Origin: Lunularia cruciata
Taxonomy: Eukaryota; Streptophyta; Marchantiopsida; Lunulariales; Lunulariaceae
DNA length: 64,000 nucleotides
Assembly (NCBI GenBank): GCA_948567375.1
Contig: OX419756.1
Span: forward strand, 129,001 to 193,000
Direction: 5' to 3'
The notes under the pieces are model-generated. The model saw nothing but the letters and a program-made list of their open reading frames with translations, searched no databases and was not told the origin of the DNA. Of this stretch, positions 1 through 11,273 are shown piece after piece. Both the position numbers and the translations under genes were made by a program. Within the stretch, counting starts at the first letter, position 1. Every line of letters starts with the position of its first letter.

Positions 1-900
1 TTTGAGTCTTCCTTTGAGCTAGAGGTGACTTTGCTTCTTTGGGTTTATTGCACTTCTTCTTCTTTGGACTTGTGACTTCTTCCATCTTCCATTGTCCCAT
101 CTTCAAGAAGTGATTATCATTGGCTTGCAGGTGTGTCATATATTGTTGCTCTTCTTCATCTGCTTCCTATCTTAAATTAGGATGGAAATATCACACAATG
201 CAATATATTGTTGCTCTTCTTCATCTGCTTCCTATCTTAAATTAGGATGGAAATATCACACAATGCGATGCCTCTCCTCCATTGTTAAAAAATTCAAACC
301 AAAGTAGAAATGTACTGCAAATAGTGAAAAATAATGTGGAGGAAAACCTATCCTTCAATTGATCACCATCTGCCTTGTTTGGTGGTGAAAACACTTTGCC
401 CAATTCACCTTTACCCCTGCAAACATCTGGTGGAAGAAGACCGCTTGTTGCATGTTCACGTAAGTTGTTTGTTTCGGCTTGGACATGGCCATAATCGCCC
501 CCACAATACTTCTTCTGATTGGATCCCGATAGGACTCCACCTTGTAGCCATTTGTGGTTCTCGAAGCAAAGAAAGACTTTTGGATTTCCACCGTCTCTTC
601 TACAGCATCATAGTTCCAATAGAAGGTGATCCTTGTTGGTTCTCTTGCTTCCTTCCCCAACACTAACCTCCAATCCGACTCAGTCCATCAAGCCGGATTT
701 CCTCTCTTCCCTTCGACTTCCGGGCCCTCCTCACAATTATTGGCAGCTATCTCTGCCATCACTCTTGAGAAATTGAAATTCCAATTCCATGCTAAAAACA
801 TAATACAAAGTCTATTCAAGACCTCAATTCTGGCTACCACATCTAACCTACAAATTGCAGAACTTTGCACTGCCAGAGCATTGGTGACCTTCTTTGCCAT
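1..900 (-). pseudogene. LTR-ORF of L1, N-terminal part (subfamily I)
   Basis: Reading starts at the conserved MAKKV methionine (900) and stays in one frame to about 355. It passes the FLAWNWN-type motif, the NPA-x-W-x-ESDWRL motif, and the NGYKVESYRDPIRRS and YVNMQQAVFFHQMFAG stretches seen in all subfamily I copies. A stop replaces the arginine of NPARW (CGA to TGA, a CpG-deamination type change). Near 139-268 a 65-bp duplication breaks the frame. The function of this domain is unknown to me. The rest of the protein lies left of the window. Confidence 0.6.
139..268. repeat. 65-bp direct tandem duplication inside L1
   Basis: Two adjacent units, 139-203 and 204-268, are nearly identical and begin TATATTGTTGC. 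The matching place in other copies (for example near 4800-4870) has one unit. The unit length is not a multiple of three, so it disrupts the LTR-ORF. Confidence 0.85.
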
Positions 901-1465
901 GATCTGCTCTCTTGTTCTTTGGCACTGAAAGACGATGCTTTCTCTGGACAAGGCACTCTAACCCCTTTTGGATTTTGGAAAATTGCACTCTCAATTGGCT
1001 TCAGGACAAGCATTAATGCAAGATGACTACTCAAAGGAATTGGAAATTTACTTGGCATATTCAACTTGTCCCTATGCAATCACAATTTTATATTACCCCA
1101 AATTGCAGTCATTCTTTAGTCGATTTCAAATTTGACTTCCACTCTTCTGCGTGTTGATGTCCTGTCACTGTCAAGACATGCTTCTTTTGCCTCTGCCATT
1201 TCTTGAAGTGTACTTTCTTGCCACGTACCAAGGTTGTTAGATGGTCTTTGTATCACCTATGCTTTCTGACCCGAAGATGATGCTCTTTGGACTTTTTTCC
1301 ATCATACCTCTCTTCCGAGCACCTCCATCATTGGATCCGATCTTGCCTTCTTTGGATTTCCTCCAAAGTCACTTCCGTACATTCTTCTTTTGAAATTAGG
1401 CTTTCCGTGCTTACTTTTCCCTCAAAGGCTAATAAACAAAAAAAATTAAAAATTTGGGCACCACA

Positions 1466-1855
1466 GTTGATACCTTCCTTAATGTGATTGACTCGGCTTA
1501 ACCCGAGTCAAACTACATTCAAACCTCCTCCCTCCAAATGTTTTTCACCCAAGGTGATGTCGTATGATCTTTGTCTTTCACCTCTACCTTGTAGCACTTG
1601 AAGTAATTGACTTGGACTTCATCTTGGGAGTTTTCCAAAGATGAAGACAATGAATCTTCATATTCATCCTCACCTTTTGATGAAGTAGTCTCCCTGAGAT
1701 GAGGAATCTTTGTCCAACTCACATTCACCAACTTTTGGTCTTGAGACAAGATGTCCTTGAACCTCAACTTTTGTTAGTGCCAATCCACAACCACTTGGGC
1801 AATATACAACCAAGGCCTCTGATCAACAGAGGGTAACCAATTTTGGTTACTGGTC
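1466..1855 (-). pseudogene. Family E pol fragment: protease-to-RT linker
   Basis: The minus-strand ORF at 1519-1767 (residues MRFKDILSQDQKLV, then an acidic serine-rich stretch and QVNYFKCYKVEV) matches the linker after the protease in E1 (about 24693-25148) and E2 (about 31130-31400). It is cut on the left by LTR L1 and on the right by the 3-prime LTR of F1 at 1856. This is therefore the oldest layer here: E, then F1 and L1 inserted into it. Confidence 0.7.
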
Positions 1856-2546
1856 TATGAGCCAACCTGTCTCTCACTCAGGGTGAATCTTTGATGGCTA
1901 TTATGGTAGCGCACCATGGACTTAGAAAGGAAGGAACTCCAACTCCATCATACTCCTCCAAGGCTAACACTCCAAGACTCAAGACATTGCTCATTAGAGA
2001 AGTCAATGACAGAAAGATAGTTGCAAATGAAAGGATGATGAGTACCTCCTCACCCCTTGTTTATATACTTGTGAAATAATTATGCACCAAAGTTACTAAT
2101 TAATGGAGTAACTCAAGTTACTAGACTAAAAGTCAAGTAAAGTCAAAAAGTAGAAAGGAATATCCATCCACATGGGTATATTCCACTAGCATGTGATCTT
2201 ATATTGACCCAACCACTAAGTCAAGGATTCCTTCACATGGGGTTTCCTTGGACTATAGAAGAATCCAAAACAAAAAGGCTTGCGGGCCCAAGAGTTCTCA
2301 ACTTTTTCCTCAAAGCCAAACACCTAGGCATAATACCAAGTCAACACACTAGAATCCAAAACAGTGGTGCTCATCTTTTCTACTTCCTCTAAAGTAAGGT
2401 CCCCTCTATCTTACCTATGACTAACTTAAGCTAATAATGATTAATGTAGAACCATCCTTTATCTCTATATAAATAATATCTCTCAATTACTTGTAATACC
2501 AAGCTAAATTTCACAATATCACACACATGCACAAATGGGTGTTACA
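1856..2546 (-). repeat. LTR-F, 3-prime LTR of F1
   Basis: On the minus strand this starts TGTAACACCC (2546) and ends GGCTCATA (1856), where other copies end GGCTCACA. It is 691 bp, close to the 692-bp solo copy at 22105-22796. A TATA box (TATATAA, 2061-2067) is followed by an AC-AAGGGGTGAG segment shared by the copies. On the internal side it abuts CCGGGAGTAAA, the polypurine tract. The plus-strand ORFs at 1891-2079 and 2204-2392 recur in every copy but are LTR sequence, not genes. Confidence 0.88.
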
Positions 2547-2669
2547 TTTACTCCCGGACTAAGTTTTCACTTTGTCCTCAAAGTGAAGATCTCTCTATCT
2601 TCTATGATACATCTTCAACTTATCATGGTTAATCCTATCAAAGTATCTTCCTCCTAACTCCTTGTGATC
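2547..2669 (-). pseudogene. F1 integrase C-terminal tail and polypurine tract
   Basis: Minus-strand codons ending KMYHRR match the last residues of the F2 polyprotein (58673-58740). They are followed by the polypurine tract (GGGAGTAAA at the LTR edge, 2547-2557). The coding sequence is split from its other part (6068 on) by solo LTR L2, whose 5-bp target duplication TGATC lies at 2665-2669 and 6068-6072. Confidence 0.8.
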
Positions 2670-3064
2670 TGTGACAACCCGGCAAATATCACTTTTGTGG
2701 TAATTGGGTAAGTAAAGTTTGTTCCCATAGAGATACGATTCAGAATTGGTCAAATACAAAGTCAAATAGTAACTTGTAATTCTTCTTGGTTGTGTCTTTA
2801 GTCTCTCAGGTAGCAACTACACCCAGAAGAGTATAACAAGCTCACAATCTTGACAACTTGTCACAAATACACACACACACACATAATCACAACATAGCAA
2901 ATTCTGTCCAAACAACTCTTGATTGTGATGATTCAGATTCTCCCGAAGATGACACTTCACTACAAAGAACAATTTTGCCTCAGAATTGTGTTCCACCCCT
3001 CCAATGAAGGCACAACTTCCTTGATTGAAATTGCTTCACATCAACTTCTACTTCTAACATTTTC

Positions 3065-5498
3065 CGGTCTACTCGCTCCCTTAATCGGATCAGCAACGTG
3101 TTCGCTGATTAGGGTTACTGATTCCAACTCATACCCTCAAGATCGCTCTACCTTCAACTCTTCACGGTACATCTTCAACTCATCTTTGTACTCAGCAGCG
3201 AGCATCTTCTTCTCCTCCACATACTGTGCACTCTGTAACTCAGCACTTCGTACCAGTTCTTGCAATTGTCCTTCTTCTTCATGCTTGACTGCTAACTCCC
3301 TCTGCCATGCTTGATCCTTCCCAGCTGCACTCTTCTTCAAGTTTTCCAACTCCTGCTCCATTATTGCTGTCGTTGCCTTCAAATGAATATTCTTGATGTG
3401 CACATCACTCACTTCTTCCTTCATTTGCTCAGCCACATTGCCTGCTCCTTCAATTCCCTTGCTTGCTTTTGTAGTTCTTTTCCTCTCGACTCGTAGCTCT
3501 CTTGTAACATCTCAAAAGCCTTCTTCTTCAAGACTTCCTCTCTCCAAAGTTCTCCAATTTCTTCATTTCTTTGGACTTGTTGCTCCTGCAACCCCTTCAC
3601 TTCACTCAATAGATGCTTTTGTGGTACTCACATTTTTCATTTTGGACAAGTTTTGAAGAAGAAGTGCCTTGTTGAAACCAAATTGAAACCAAGTGGAGAA
3701 GAAATGAGGATAGTTAGGATAGCAAGAAGATAGTTAGGATACCCATGACTTCAATTTTAGTTCTAATTGAAGATGAAACATGAATTGAAGGAGAAGTAGC
3801 AGTAGTGAATAAACCCAAAGTGCAAGATCAGACAATAAGTGTCTTTGGGTTAGTTACATGAGTGATTGGGGGAAAGTGGGTTACAAATTGAAGGTGTAAA
3901 TAGTGTATTGATGCTTTCTATTACAATTCTTGATGATGACACAGTAGAATAAGTAAAGTAATTAATAGTAGTTAAACCCAAAGTAAGAGAGATAGGAGTG
4001 CAAGTGTCTTTGGATTTGATATTTGACATTTTAGAAAAGAGTGGATCGGGAGATAGAGATTTAGAAGGATTACTTGTGATAGGAATTGTAGATTAGGGTG
4101 GAGAATTAGTGGAATTGGTAGAGGAAATAAGAGTTGTGAAACCCAAGGATAGAGTAGTAGGAAGTGAAGTTACTTCGGGATTGGGTTTGAAAGCCAAAGA
4201 AGAAGTAGACATTGGATCGGATTAGTAACAAAATTGAGATTTGAAGAGGTAGATATGAAGAGGTGCATTGTCATTTTGGATCTATAGGTTTGATCTATAG
4301 GTTTGATCTGCAGGTTTGTAAATCAATGACCACAAGTCTAAATCAAGCGTGCTATATTTCATTGGAAGCATCTTGTTCAGGGCTTTCCATTGCAACCAAA
4401 ATTGCAAAGTTTGGAGTTCTATAGAAGAAGTTACAAGCATTTGAACTTTTGGGAGTAGATGTATAAAGTAGTTTGGTGTCTTTGGGTCAAGCTTCACAGA
4501 CTCCCACCGCTTGCTGAACCTCAGGTACCCCATCACTATCACTTCCAGACTCCTCACTTTGTAAGGTGATTTCATCTTCTTTTGATTCTTCTCCTTGCGA
4601 CTCTATTTCTTCTTCAGACTCTGATTTCAATGATGCTTCTCTCACCATCTTCTTACTCTGCACAACCAGTCTTCCTTTGAGTTGGAGGTGACTTTGCCTC
4701 TTCGGGTTTACTGCGCTTCTTCTTCTTTGGACTTGTGACTTCTTCCATCTACCATTGTCTTGTCTTCAAGAAGTGTTAATCATTGGCTCGCAGGTGTGTC
4801 ATATATTGTCGCTCTTCTTCATCCGCTTCCCGTCTTAAATTAGGATGGAAATGGGACACCATGCGATGCCTCTCCTCCATTGTTAGCAAATTCAACCTGA
4901 AGTAGAAGTGTACTACAAATGGTGCAAAATAATTAGGAGGTGAACTTGTCCGCCAATTGATTACCATCTGCTTTGTTTGGTGGTGAAAACACATCGCCCA
5001 ATTCACCTTTACCCTTGCAAACATCTGGTGGAAGAAGACCGCTTGCTGCATGTTCACATAAGTTGTTCGTTCTGGCTTGAACATGGCCATCATTGCCCCC
5101 ACGATACTTCTCCTAATCGGATCCCGATAGGACTCCACCTTGTAGCCATTTGTGGTTCTTGGAGCAAAGAAAGAGTTTTGGATTTTTGTCGTCTCTAATA
5201 CAGCATCACACTTCTGATAGAAGGTGATCCCCGTCGGTTCTCATGCTTCCTTCCCCAACACTAACCTCCAATCCGACTCAATCCATCAAGCTGGATTTCC
5301 TCTCTTCCCTTCAACTTCAGGACCCTCCTCATAATTACTGGCAGCTATCTTTGCCATCACTCTTGTGAAACTGAAATTCCAATTCCATGCTAAAAATGTA
5401 ATACAAAGTCTATTCAAGACCTTGATTCTGGCTACCACATCTAACCTACAAATTGTAAAACTTCACAGCGCTAGAGCATTGGTGACCTTCTTTGCCAT
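3065..5498 (-). pseudogene. LTR-ORF of L2 (interrupted)
   Basis: The methionine of MAKKV is at 5498. The N-terminal domain runs to about 4776, including a 120-residue open stretch at 4776-5138 with ESYRDPIRRSIVGAMMAM and FHQMFARVKVNWA. Coiled-coil heptads (WLSKMKEEVSDVHIKN, MEQELENLKKS, QELVRSAELQSAQ) follow at 3137-3609. The two parts are separated by the inverted insert at 3620-4485, and the C-terminal DIGSD end is lost by deletion. It is non-functional. Compare L7 for a better preserved copy. Confidence 0.6.
3620..4485 (+). repeat. Rearranged short (subfamily III) E-LTR piece inside L2
   Basis: It starts TGTGGTACTCACATTTTTCATTTTGG, as L12 does at 53138. Block 3620-3700 matches the start of L12, block 3708-4300 matches about 53736-54305 (including a stop after DIGSD at 4225), and block 4310-4485 matches about 53425-53600. 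In L12 the last block lies between the other two, so the order is scrambled. There is no TTGTCACA end. The orientation is opposite to the host LTR. Confidence 0.65.
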
Positions 5499-6067
5499 GA
5501 TCTGCTCTCTCGTTCTTCGACACTGAAAGACAATGCACTCTCCTGGATGAGACACTCTAACCCCTTTTGGATTTTGGAAAATTGCACTCTCAATTGGCTT
5601 TCGGACACGTATTACTACAGGACTACTACTCAAAGAAATTGGAAATTTACTTGGCATATTCAACTTGTCCTTACACAATCACAATTTTATATTACCCCGA
5701 ATTGCAGTCATTCTTTAGTCGATTTCAAATTTGACTTCCCCTCTTCTGCGTGTTGATGGCCGGTCACTGTCAAGACATGCTTCTTCTACCTTCGCTGTTT
5801 CTTGAAGTGTACTTTCCCACCACGTACCAAGGTTGTTAGACTGTCTTTGTATCACCTATGCCTTCCAATCCAAAGACAATGCTCTTCAGATTTTTTTCCA
5901 TCGTACCCTTCTTCTGAGTACATCCATCATCGAATCTGATCTTGCCTTCTTTGGATTTCCTCCAAAGTCACTTCCATCCATTTGTCTTTCACAATTTGGC
6001 TTTCCGTGCTTACATCTTCACTCAAATGCTAATAAACAGATAAAAAACAAAAAATGTGGGCACCACA

Positions 6068-6822
6068 TGATCACAGGTGTAATTGCCCCACACCTTCTAC
6101 ACTATGAAAGGTCCAAAGTACTTGGGCAAAAACTTCTTTTGCATTCTCTTGAATCAAATAGAATCAAATAACATTACCCAATCACCTTTTTAGAAATTCT
6201 CCACCTTGTTCTTGCCTTGCCTCTTGTCATAACTCTCCTTTTGTTTCCTTTGGGCTTGCTCCACTTGAACCATAGCAACTGCTCTTGCCTCTTTGAACTC
6301 CATGAGTTTAGGGTTTAGTGACTTTTTTGCATCACCTCCTTGTGCTTTCTTCAATCTCTTATGAATGCTTTGGAAGGTAGGAAGATCAAAGTGAATAGGT
6401 AGGGTAGACTCAATACCATATACCAATTGAAATGGAGAATATTTGGTGGAAGTCTTCATGGTTGTCCTATACTCCCACAAAACTGCATGAATCTTCTTAT
6501 CCCAATGATGTTTAGCCCCTTCCATTTTTGCATCTTTGGCCAACATCATACACAAGGTCTGATTGGTTCTCTCTACCAAGCCATTGGAATTAGGCTTATA
6601 AGATGTAGTTACTCTATGTTTGATAGAGACTCTAGCCACTGCTCTTTGTAGTGATGCTTCCCACTGCTCATTGAAGTAGACCATCTGCTCCTTGGTGAAA
6701 AGAATATCCTCCACCATTGTATAAGGTGTAGATCTTGCTGTAAGAGCCTTCCCCTCCCTAGCATGCATCCCTTCTGGATAGTTACCTCTTGTCACAAAAT
6801 CCAAAATCTCCTTGTACTCCAT
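6068..6822 (-). pseudogene. F1 integrase with catalytic core deleted
   Basis: The 210-residue ORF at 6190-6822 begins like the post-RNase H linker of F2 (MEYKEILDFVTRGNYPEG) and then jumps to the end of the integrase core (IKHRVTTSYKPNSNGLVERTNQ). Relative to F2 about 480 bp are missing in frame: the HHCC zinc finger and the first two catalytic aspartates are gone, and only the glutamate of VERTN is left. A TAA interrupts the reading just before KGDWVMLF. The protein cannot catalyse integration. Confidence 0.8.
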
Positions 6823-7221
6823 TTACACCTCTTGAGTGATTGAGATTTTCATGAGCTTCTCATCCAAGAAGGAATCATCCATTGGCAAATCTTCATTATG
6901 ATCATAGGTTCTAGATAACAAATCAGCATTTGCATGTTTCTTTCCTGGCCTATCCTCAATGGTGTAGTCATACTCAGACAAGAGTATCATCCACCTTGCA
7001 AGTCTCCCTTCAACATTAGGCTTGTTGAAGATGTACTTCAAAGCCTTGTGATCCGTGACAATGGTGGCTTTCCCTCCAATCAAGTAGTGTCTAAACTTCT
7101 TGAGACCAAAGATCACTGCCAACCCTTCTCTCTCCGTGACATAGTAGTTCTTCTCTGCTGAAACCATCTGCCTACTAGCATAAGCTATTGGATGATCATG
7201 CCTATCTAGATCTAATTGCTC
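6823..7221 (-). pseudogene. F1 RNase H domain fragment
   Basis: The minus-strand reading HDHPIAYASRQMVSAEKNY, TEREGLAVIFGLKKFRHYL, TDHKALKYIFNKP and HANADLLSR is the typical Ty3/gypsy RNase H with its TDH motif. A TAA separates it from the integrase ORF at 6822, where F2 reads through. The upstream end is truncated at 7221 by LTR L3, so the RT active site is absent. Confidence 0.85.
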
Positions 7222-10200
7222 AAATATCACTTTTGCGGTAATGAGGTAAGTAAAGTTTGTTCCCGCAGAGATACCAGTCAGAAATTTCCAAATACAAAGC
7301 AAAGTAACAATTCCAGTTCTTCTTGGTTGCATCTTTAATCTCTCAAGTAGAAACCACACCCAAAAAAGAGTAACAAGCATTGACTTGCAGTCTCATCACA
7401 GCAATTGGTCACACTTAATCACAACTCCATCAAGTCTTTCCAAACAATCTTGATTGTGATGATTCTGGCTCTCCCAAAAATGGCACTTCACTACAAAATG
7501 ACTTCACCTCAGAATTGTGTTCCAGCCCTCCACTGAAGGCACAACTTCTTGGATTGAAATTGCTTCACATCAACTCTACATTGCACTCACAAATGCAGAA
7601 TACTACCAACACTACAATTCCTCTCAGATTTGTCAAGGCATTGCTCCAATTGCACTTCACTCAGGATCAAACATACAGAATGGAAATCAAGGTTACGGAA
7701 TCCAACATCCACCAAACACACTAACTTGCACTTCAAAATTCTCCCAACACTCACAAATACAGGCACAGAATTGATACTCCAAATTAAGCTCAAACGACAA
7801 GCATTGCTTCACAACACTTTGCTTTATCTATTCTCAGAAATAATGAGCATTGAACAATATTTTCCTTGCAAATGCCACTCTTTAATAGTGAAGCAAACAA
7901 CAATTACTAACTTTTCCTACCATTAGATCCAAAATGACAATGCACCTCTTCATATCTGCCCCTTCAAATCTCAAAATTGTTACTACTCCAATCCGATGTC
8001 TACTTCTTCCTTGGCTTCCAAACCCAAAGTAATTTCACTTACTACTTTGTCCTCTAATTTCACAACTTCTAACTCTTCTACCAATTCTACTTCTTCTTTG
8101 CTTTGATCTACAATTACTCTAGTGGGTAATCCAACTCCTTATCTCCCAATCCACTCTTCTCTAATATCTCCGATGGTAATTCCAAAGATATTTGTAATCC
8201 TATGTCATCTACTTTGGGCTTAGCTCTCACATCCTTCCGAAGTTTATCTATCTCTAATTTCACTAAGTCTAATCTAATCATGATATTGTCTTTCACTTCC
8301 AATATCTTCCAATCTACATGAGTTTTGAGATTGATAAGTAAGACGTTCAAGTCGTTATCCTTTGCATTTCTCCTCCGAGTCTCTTGCACCAACAACTTCA
8401 ACTCGTGCAGTCTTGTCTCTTCAATTTGCATGTTGGCTTCTGTACTCAGCATTGCGTTCATCTTTGTCACTATCTCCTTCAATGGCTCTAGTTGCATTCT
8501 TCTCTCCTATTCTCGATCAACAAGCCAATCTTCTCTATACATTGCTAGTTCCGCCTTGAACTCGGCTTTCACTGTCTCCTTCTCCTTCTCCTTCTCCTTC
8601 TCATTCTCCTTTTGCACAATCTTCTCCTCCAAATTACAAAGTAACTCTCTTAATTTTTCTTCCTCTCTATATCTCATTGTCAACTCTCTTTGCCAGAGCT
8701 GCTTCTTCTCTTCTACACTCTCCATCACTCTATCAAGCTCTTGCTCCTTCTCTACTACCCTCACCATAGCATAAATAATCTCTAATCTCAAATCAGCAAA
8801 CTGCTATTTCAAGATTTCATACTCAGCTACTTGTCCTTCTCTTGCTATGTCATTCTGCTCTATGATTCTCTCTCTACTCCCCATTTCTCTCTTCAAGTTC
8901 TTGATTACTTGATTTTTTACTACTGCATCTACTCATAGCACTTCCCTTTCCTCCTCACCTTGGATTAGACTTTTCTTCAATTCTGAGTTCTCTTCTTCTA
9001 GTCAAGCTAACACCTGCAATACAGTCTTCACCTCCGGACACTTTGACTGCATCTCCTTCTTCTTGTGCTCCAATTTTACTTACAATGAGCACACAATCTC
9101 CGACAGATACTCCACTCCTTCACTCATTTTTACCTTGTCTTGTGGACTTGTCTCCTTCTTTGCCTCTTCCTCACTCAACACTCACCTTCTCAGCCGCAAT
9201 CACCTTATAGGAATGGATTCTTTGCTCCCCAAACTTCCACTCTCCACTTCTTTTACCTTACTCAGCCCTGCTTCATACTTTGCCTTACATTTGGAATAGA
9301 CTCCCCCGCTGAATTGTCACACTCTCCCCTCTTGCTCTGGAACTTTGTCTTCAGGTTTTGGGTTAGCTTTCTCCTCCGTCTCCATCTTTGCTTCCTCCTC
9401 TTTGGGTACCAACAACATCTCCACTCCATCATCACTATTTCTACTTGAGTCCCTCCTCTGTAGCATGAACTTGGGTTCTTCCTCCTTCTCCAAGTCTTTG
9501 GACTTGCACTCAGCCTCCCCTTCCAACTCTTTGTCCAACAATGTAATTAACACCAGGTATCTCCTTGGGTTCACCTTTCTAGCTTTTCAAGGTCTCGCCG
9601 TTGCTACTACTTCTTCTTCTCCTTGTCTACTTTTCTTCTTCAACTTCAAAGTGCTCACCTTCAACTACGCACTCTGCCCTATTTGCATGTAGTACTCATC
9701 ACTACTCTTGATTTGCAAGATGTATTGCTGCTCCTCTACATTGACATCTCTTCTCAAGTCGGGGTGGAAATAGGACACCATCTTGTGTCTCTCTGCCGCA
9801 TTGAGCAAGTTCAGCCTAGATAGAAGTGGGCTGCAAATGGCACAATGTAATGTGGAGATGATTTGTCTTGCAAATTCCACACTATTTGTCTTGTCCTCTG
9901 ATGGAAACACTTTGCCCAATGAATTGGCTCTCCTACAAACATCTTGTGGAAAAACACCGCTTGGTGCTTCATCACATAGGTCATTCTCTCTGGCTTCAAG
10001 ATCATCATTAGTGCACTTACAATCCCTTTCTTTACAAGATCTTTATAGCTCTCCACTGTGCAGCCATTCTTTGTGCACTTTGAAGAGAAGGCCTCTTTCA
10101 CTTTCTTTGGCTACTTCTCCCTTCTCCAAGAACATGGCACCATGCTTTGCGCCTACCTCTCTCTTGAGTACCAGTCTCCAATCCGACTCTTTCCATCAAG

Positions 10201-10985
10201 CCGGATTTATTCTCTTCCCTTCTTCCTTAGGGCCATCAAGACACTTACTCTCAATGATCTCAATCATGAAACCTAGAAAACTAACATTCTAGTTCCATGA
10301 CAAGAATGTGATCTGAAGCCTGCTCAGGACCTCAATTCTTGTGATCACATCTAACCTTCAAATTGCATGATTTCTCACTATAAATTTGGAGTTCTTCTTC
10401 CCACCTCCCATCTTTCTTTCTTACACTCTGGGTTGGGGCTATTCTTCCTACTGATTCCCGGATTAACTCTCTCAACTTCCTCTCGACACACCAGCGCATC
10501 TGTGACTACACTTCCCTTCCCACAATCTCTTGGAGGGCAAATTCTTAACACCAATGGAAAATTACTTGTCATTGCTTTGTCTCTAGCCCAAATTTTATAG
10601 TGGCATGCCTTCTCCGTCTTTCTTCACTTCAAGTTTCTATCAAGAAATCACACCTCATACATGCTCTTGTCATTGTCAATTTCTCCTCATGCATATGACC
10701 ACCGTTTTTGTGAGTGGTACCTTCTTGAATGTCTCATCCCAAAGGAAAGTTGTTACACTATCCTTGCCTTGGGTTGAGCACCTCCAAGAGGAAGTCTCCT
10801 TTCTTTGGGTTGTATGCTGACAAGACAATTCCAAGTACCTTGCCTTCTGACATGAAGTCATTTTACCTCGGGTTACACCCCGAGGACACCTTTCTTCACC
10901 TTCTTTTGTCATACAGGCGCAATATGACTTCTTTTGTACACTTCTTCTTCAAAATTAAGAAAAAAACAAAAATGTGGGTACCACA
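7222..10985 (-). repeat. Family E giant LTR, copy L3 (subfamily II)
   Basis: The right end is intact (TGTGGGTACCACA at 10985). The left end lacks the first 13 or so bases (TGTGACAACCCGG) and starts at AAATATCACTTTTGCGG, fused to the RNase H of F1. The flanks differ (F1 on the left, pol remnant D on the right), so no target duplication is expected. The LTR is otherwise full length, about 3764 bp. Confidence 0.85.
7986..10411 (-). pseudogene. LTR-ORF of L3 (subfamily II)
   Basis: The probable start is the methionine at 10411, equivalent to MGGGKKNSEF in other copies. An upstream MTSNFP methionine at 10572 is also conserved. The N-terminal domain is visible at 9665-10101 (YKDLVKKGIVSALMMILKPERMTYVMKHQAVFFHKMF). 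The acidic stretch is at 9317-9574. The coiled coil is at 8114-8791 (VVEKEQELDRVMESVEEKKQLWQREL, LHELKLLVQETRR). The C-terminus reads EEVDIGLE and stops at about 7986. Several stops and frameshifts make it a pseudogene. Confidence 0.6.
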
Positions 10986-11273
10986 AATGGCATGACAGTT
11001 GTTGTGTGTATATACATCACTACACAACATACATCATTGTCAACATCATACACTATAGAATCACAACTCACACATAAGTCATACACAAACTCTAAAGTGC
11101 CACAATTGCACCCCTAGCTAGTGGTTAGGTCCCTCTAACTCTAGATAGCCATCTACTCCAAGCATATGGTATATCCTATGATGGGCAAAGATCAGAAGGC
11201 CGGGTGCTATGGAGCCCCATCGTTAGTCACTTGTCTGCAATCTATACCATATAAAGAATGAACTAGCTATAAG
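10986..11273. other. Unassigned sequence downstream of pol remnant D
   Basis: There are no ORFs of note. It follows the stop of the PHD-ended integrase on the minus strand and may hold the 3-prime non-coding end or LTR of that element. The motif ACAAATGGCATGACA at its left edge recurs at 47912-47926, next to LTR-F. I cannot define an LTR here. Confidence 0.4.

Larger units (their letters stand above)
1..1465 (-). repeat. Family E giant LTR, copy L1 (partial, subfamily I)
   Basis: This is the U3-side part of a family E LTR on the minus strand. Its boundary at 1465 is the inverted form of the LTR start (…GGGCACCACA). The copy runs off the left edge. It has no polypurine tract on its right: the next bases (1466 on) are a family E protease fragment, so L1 is an insertion into another E copy. 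The other side and the target duplication are outside the window. Confidence 0.8.
2670..6067 (-). repeat. Family E giant solo LTR, copy L2 (subfamily I)
   Basis: The copy begins TGTGACAACCCGG (2670) and ends GGGCACCACA (6067). It is flanked by a perfect 5-bp duplication TGATC (2665-2669 and 6068-6072) and sits inside the integrase coding region of F1, so it is a complete retroviral-type insertion consisting of one LTR only. It is 3398 bp but rearranged: the C-terminal third of the LTR-ORF is deleted near 3045-3130, and a subfamily III piece (3620-4485) replaces the acidic linker region. Confidence 0.9.
1856..7221 (-). mobile_element. Family F Ty3/gypsy element F1 (minus strand, broken)
   Basis: The order in plus coordinates is 3-prime LTR (1856-2546), polypurine tract and end of integrase (2547-2669), solo LTR L2 (2670-6067), then integrase, RNase H and a little RT (6068-7221). 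The element matches the better preserved F2 at 57946-64000. It stops abruptly at about 7221 where LTR L3 begins. Most of RT, the protease, gag and the 5-prime LTR are missing. Confidence 0.8.

Noticed and set aside
1891-2392. Short ORFs of 62 codons found in all LTR-F copies
   Set aside because: They are antisense to LTR-F, cross its TATA box, and are kept only because the LTR is repeated.
2919-3314. Plus-strand ORF of 131 codons, and its relatives at 7517, 13600, 17742, 25623 and 39594
   Set aside because: They lie antisense to the LTR transcript, in the conserved part after the LTR-ORF. Similarity between copies is explained by repeat identity, and the frames end at random.
8325-8774. Serine/phenylalanine-rich ORFs (also near 18820, 18740, 40473) that look like membrane proteins
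   Set aside because: They are the antisense strand of Lys/Glu-rich coiled-coil codons (GAG and AAG read as CTC and CTT).
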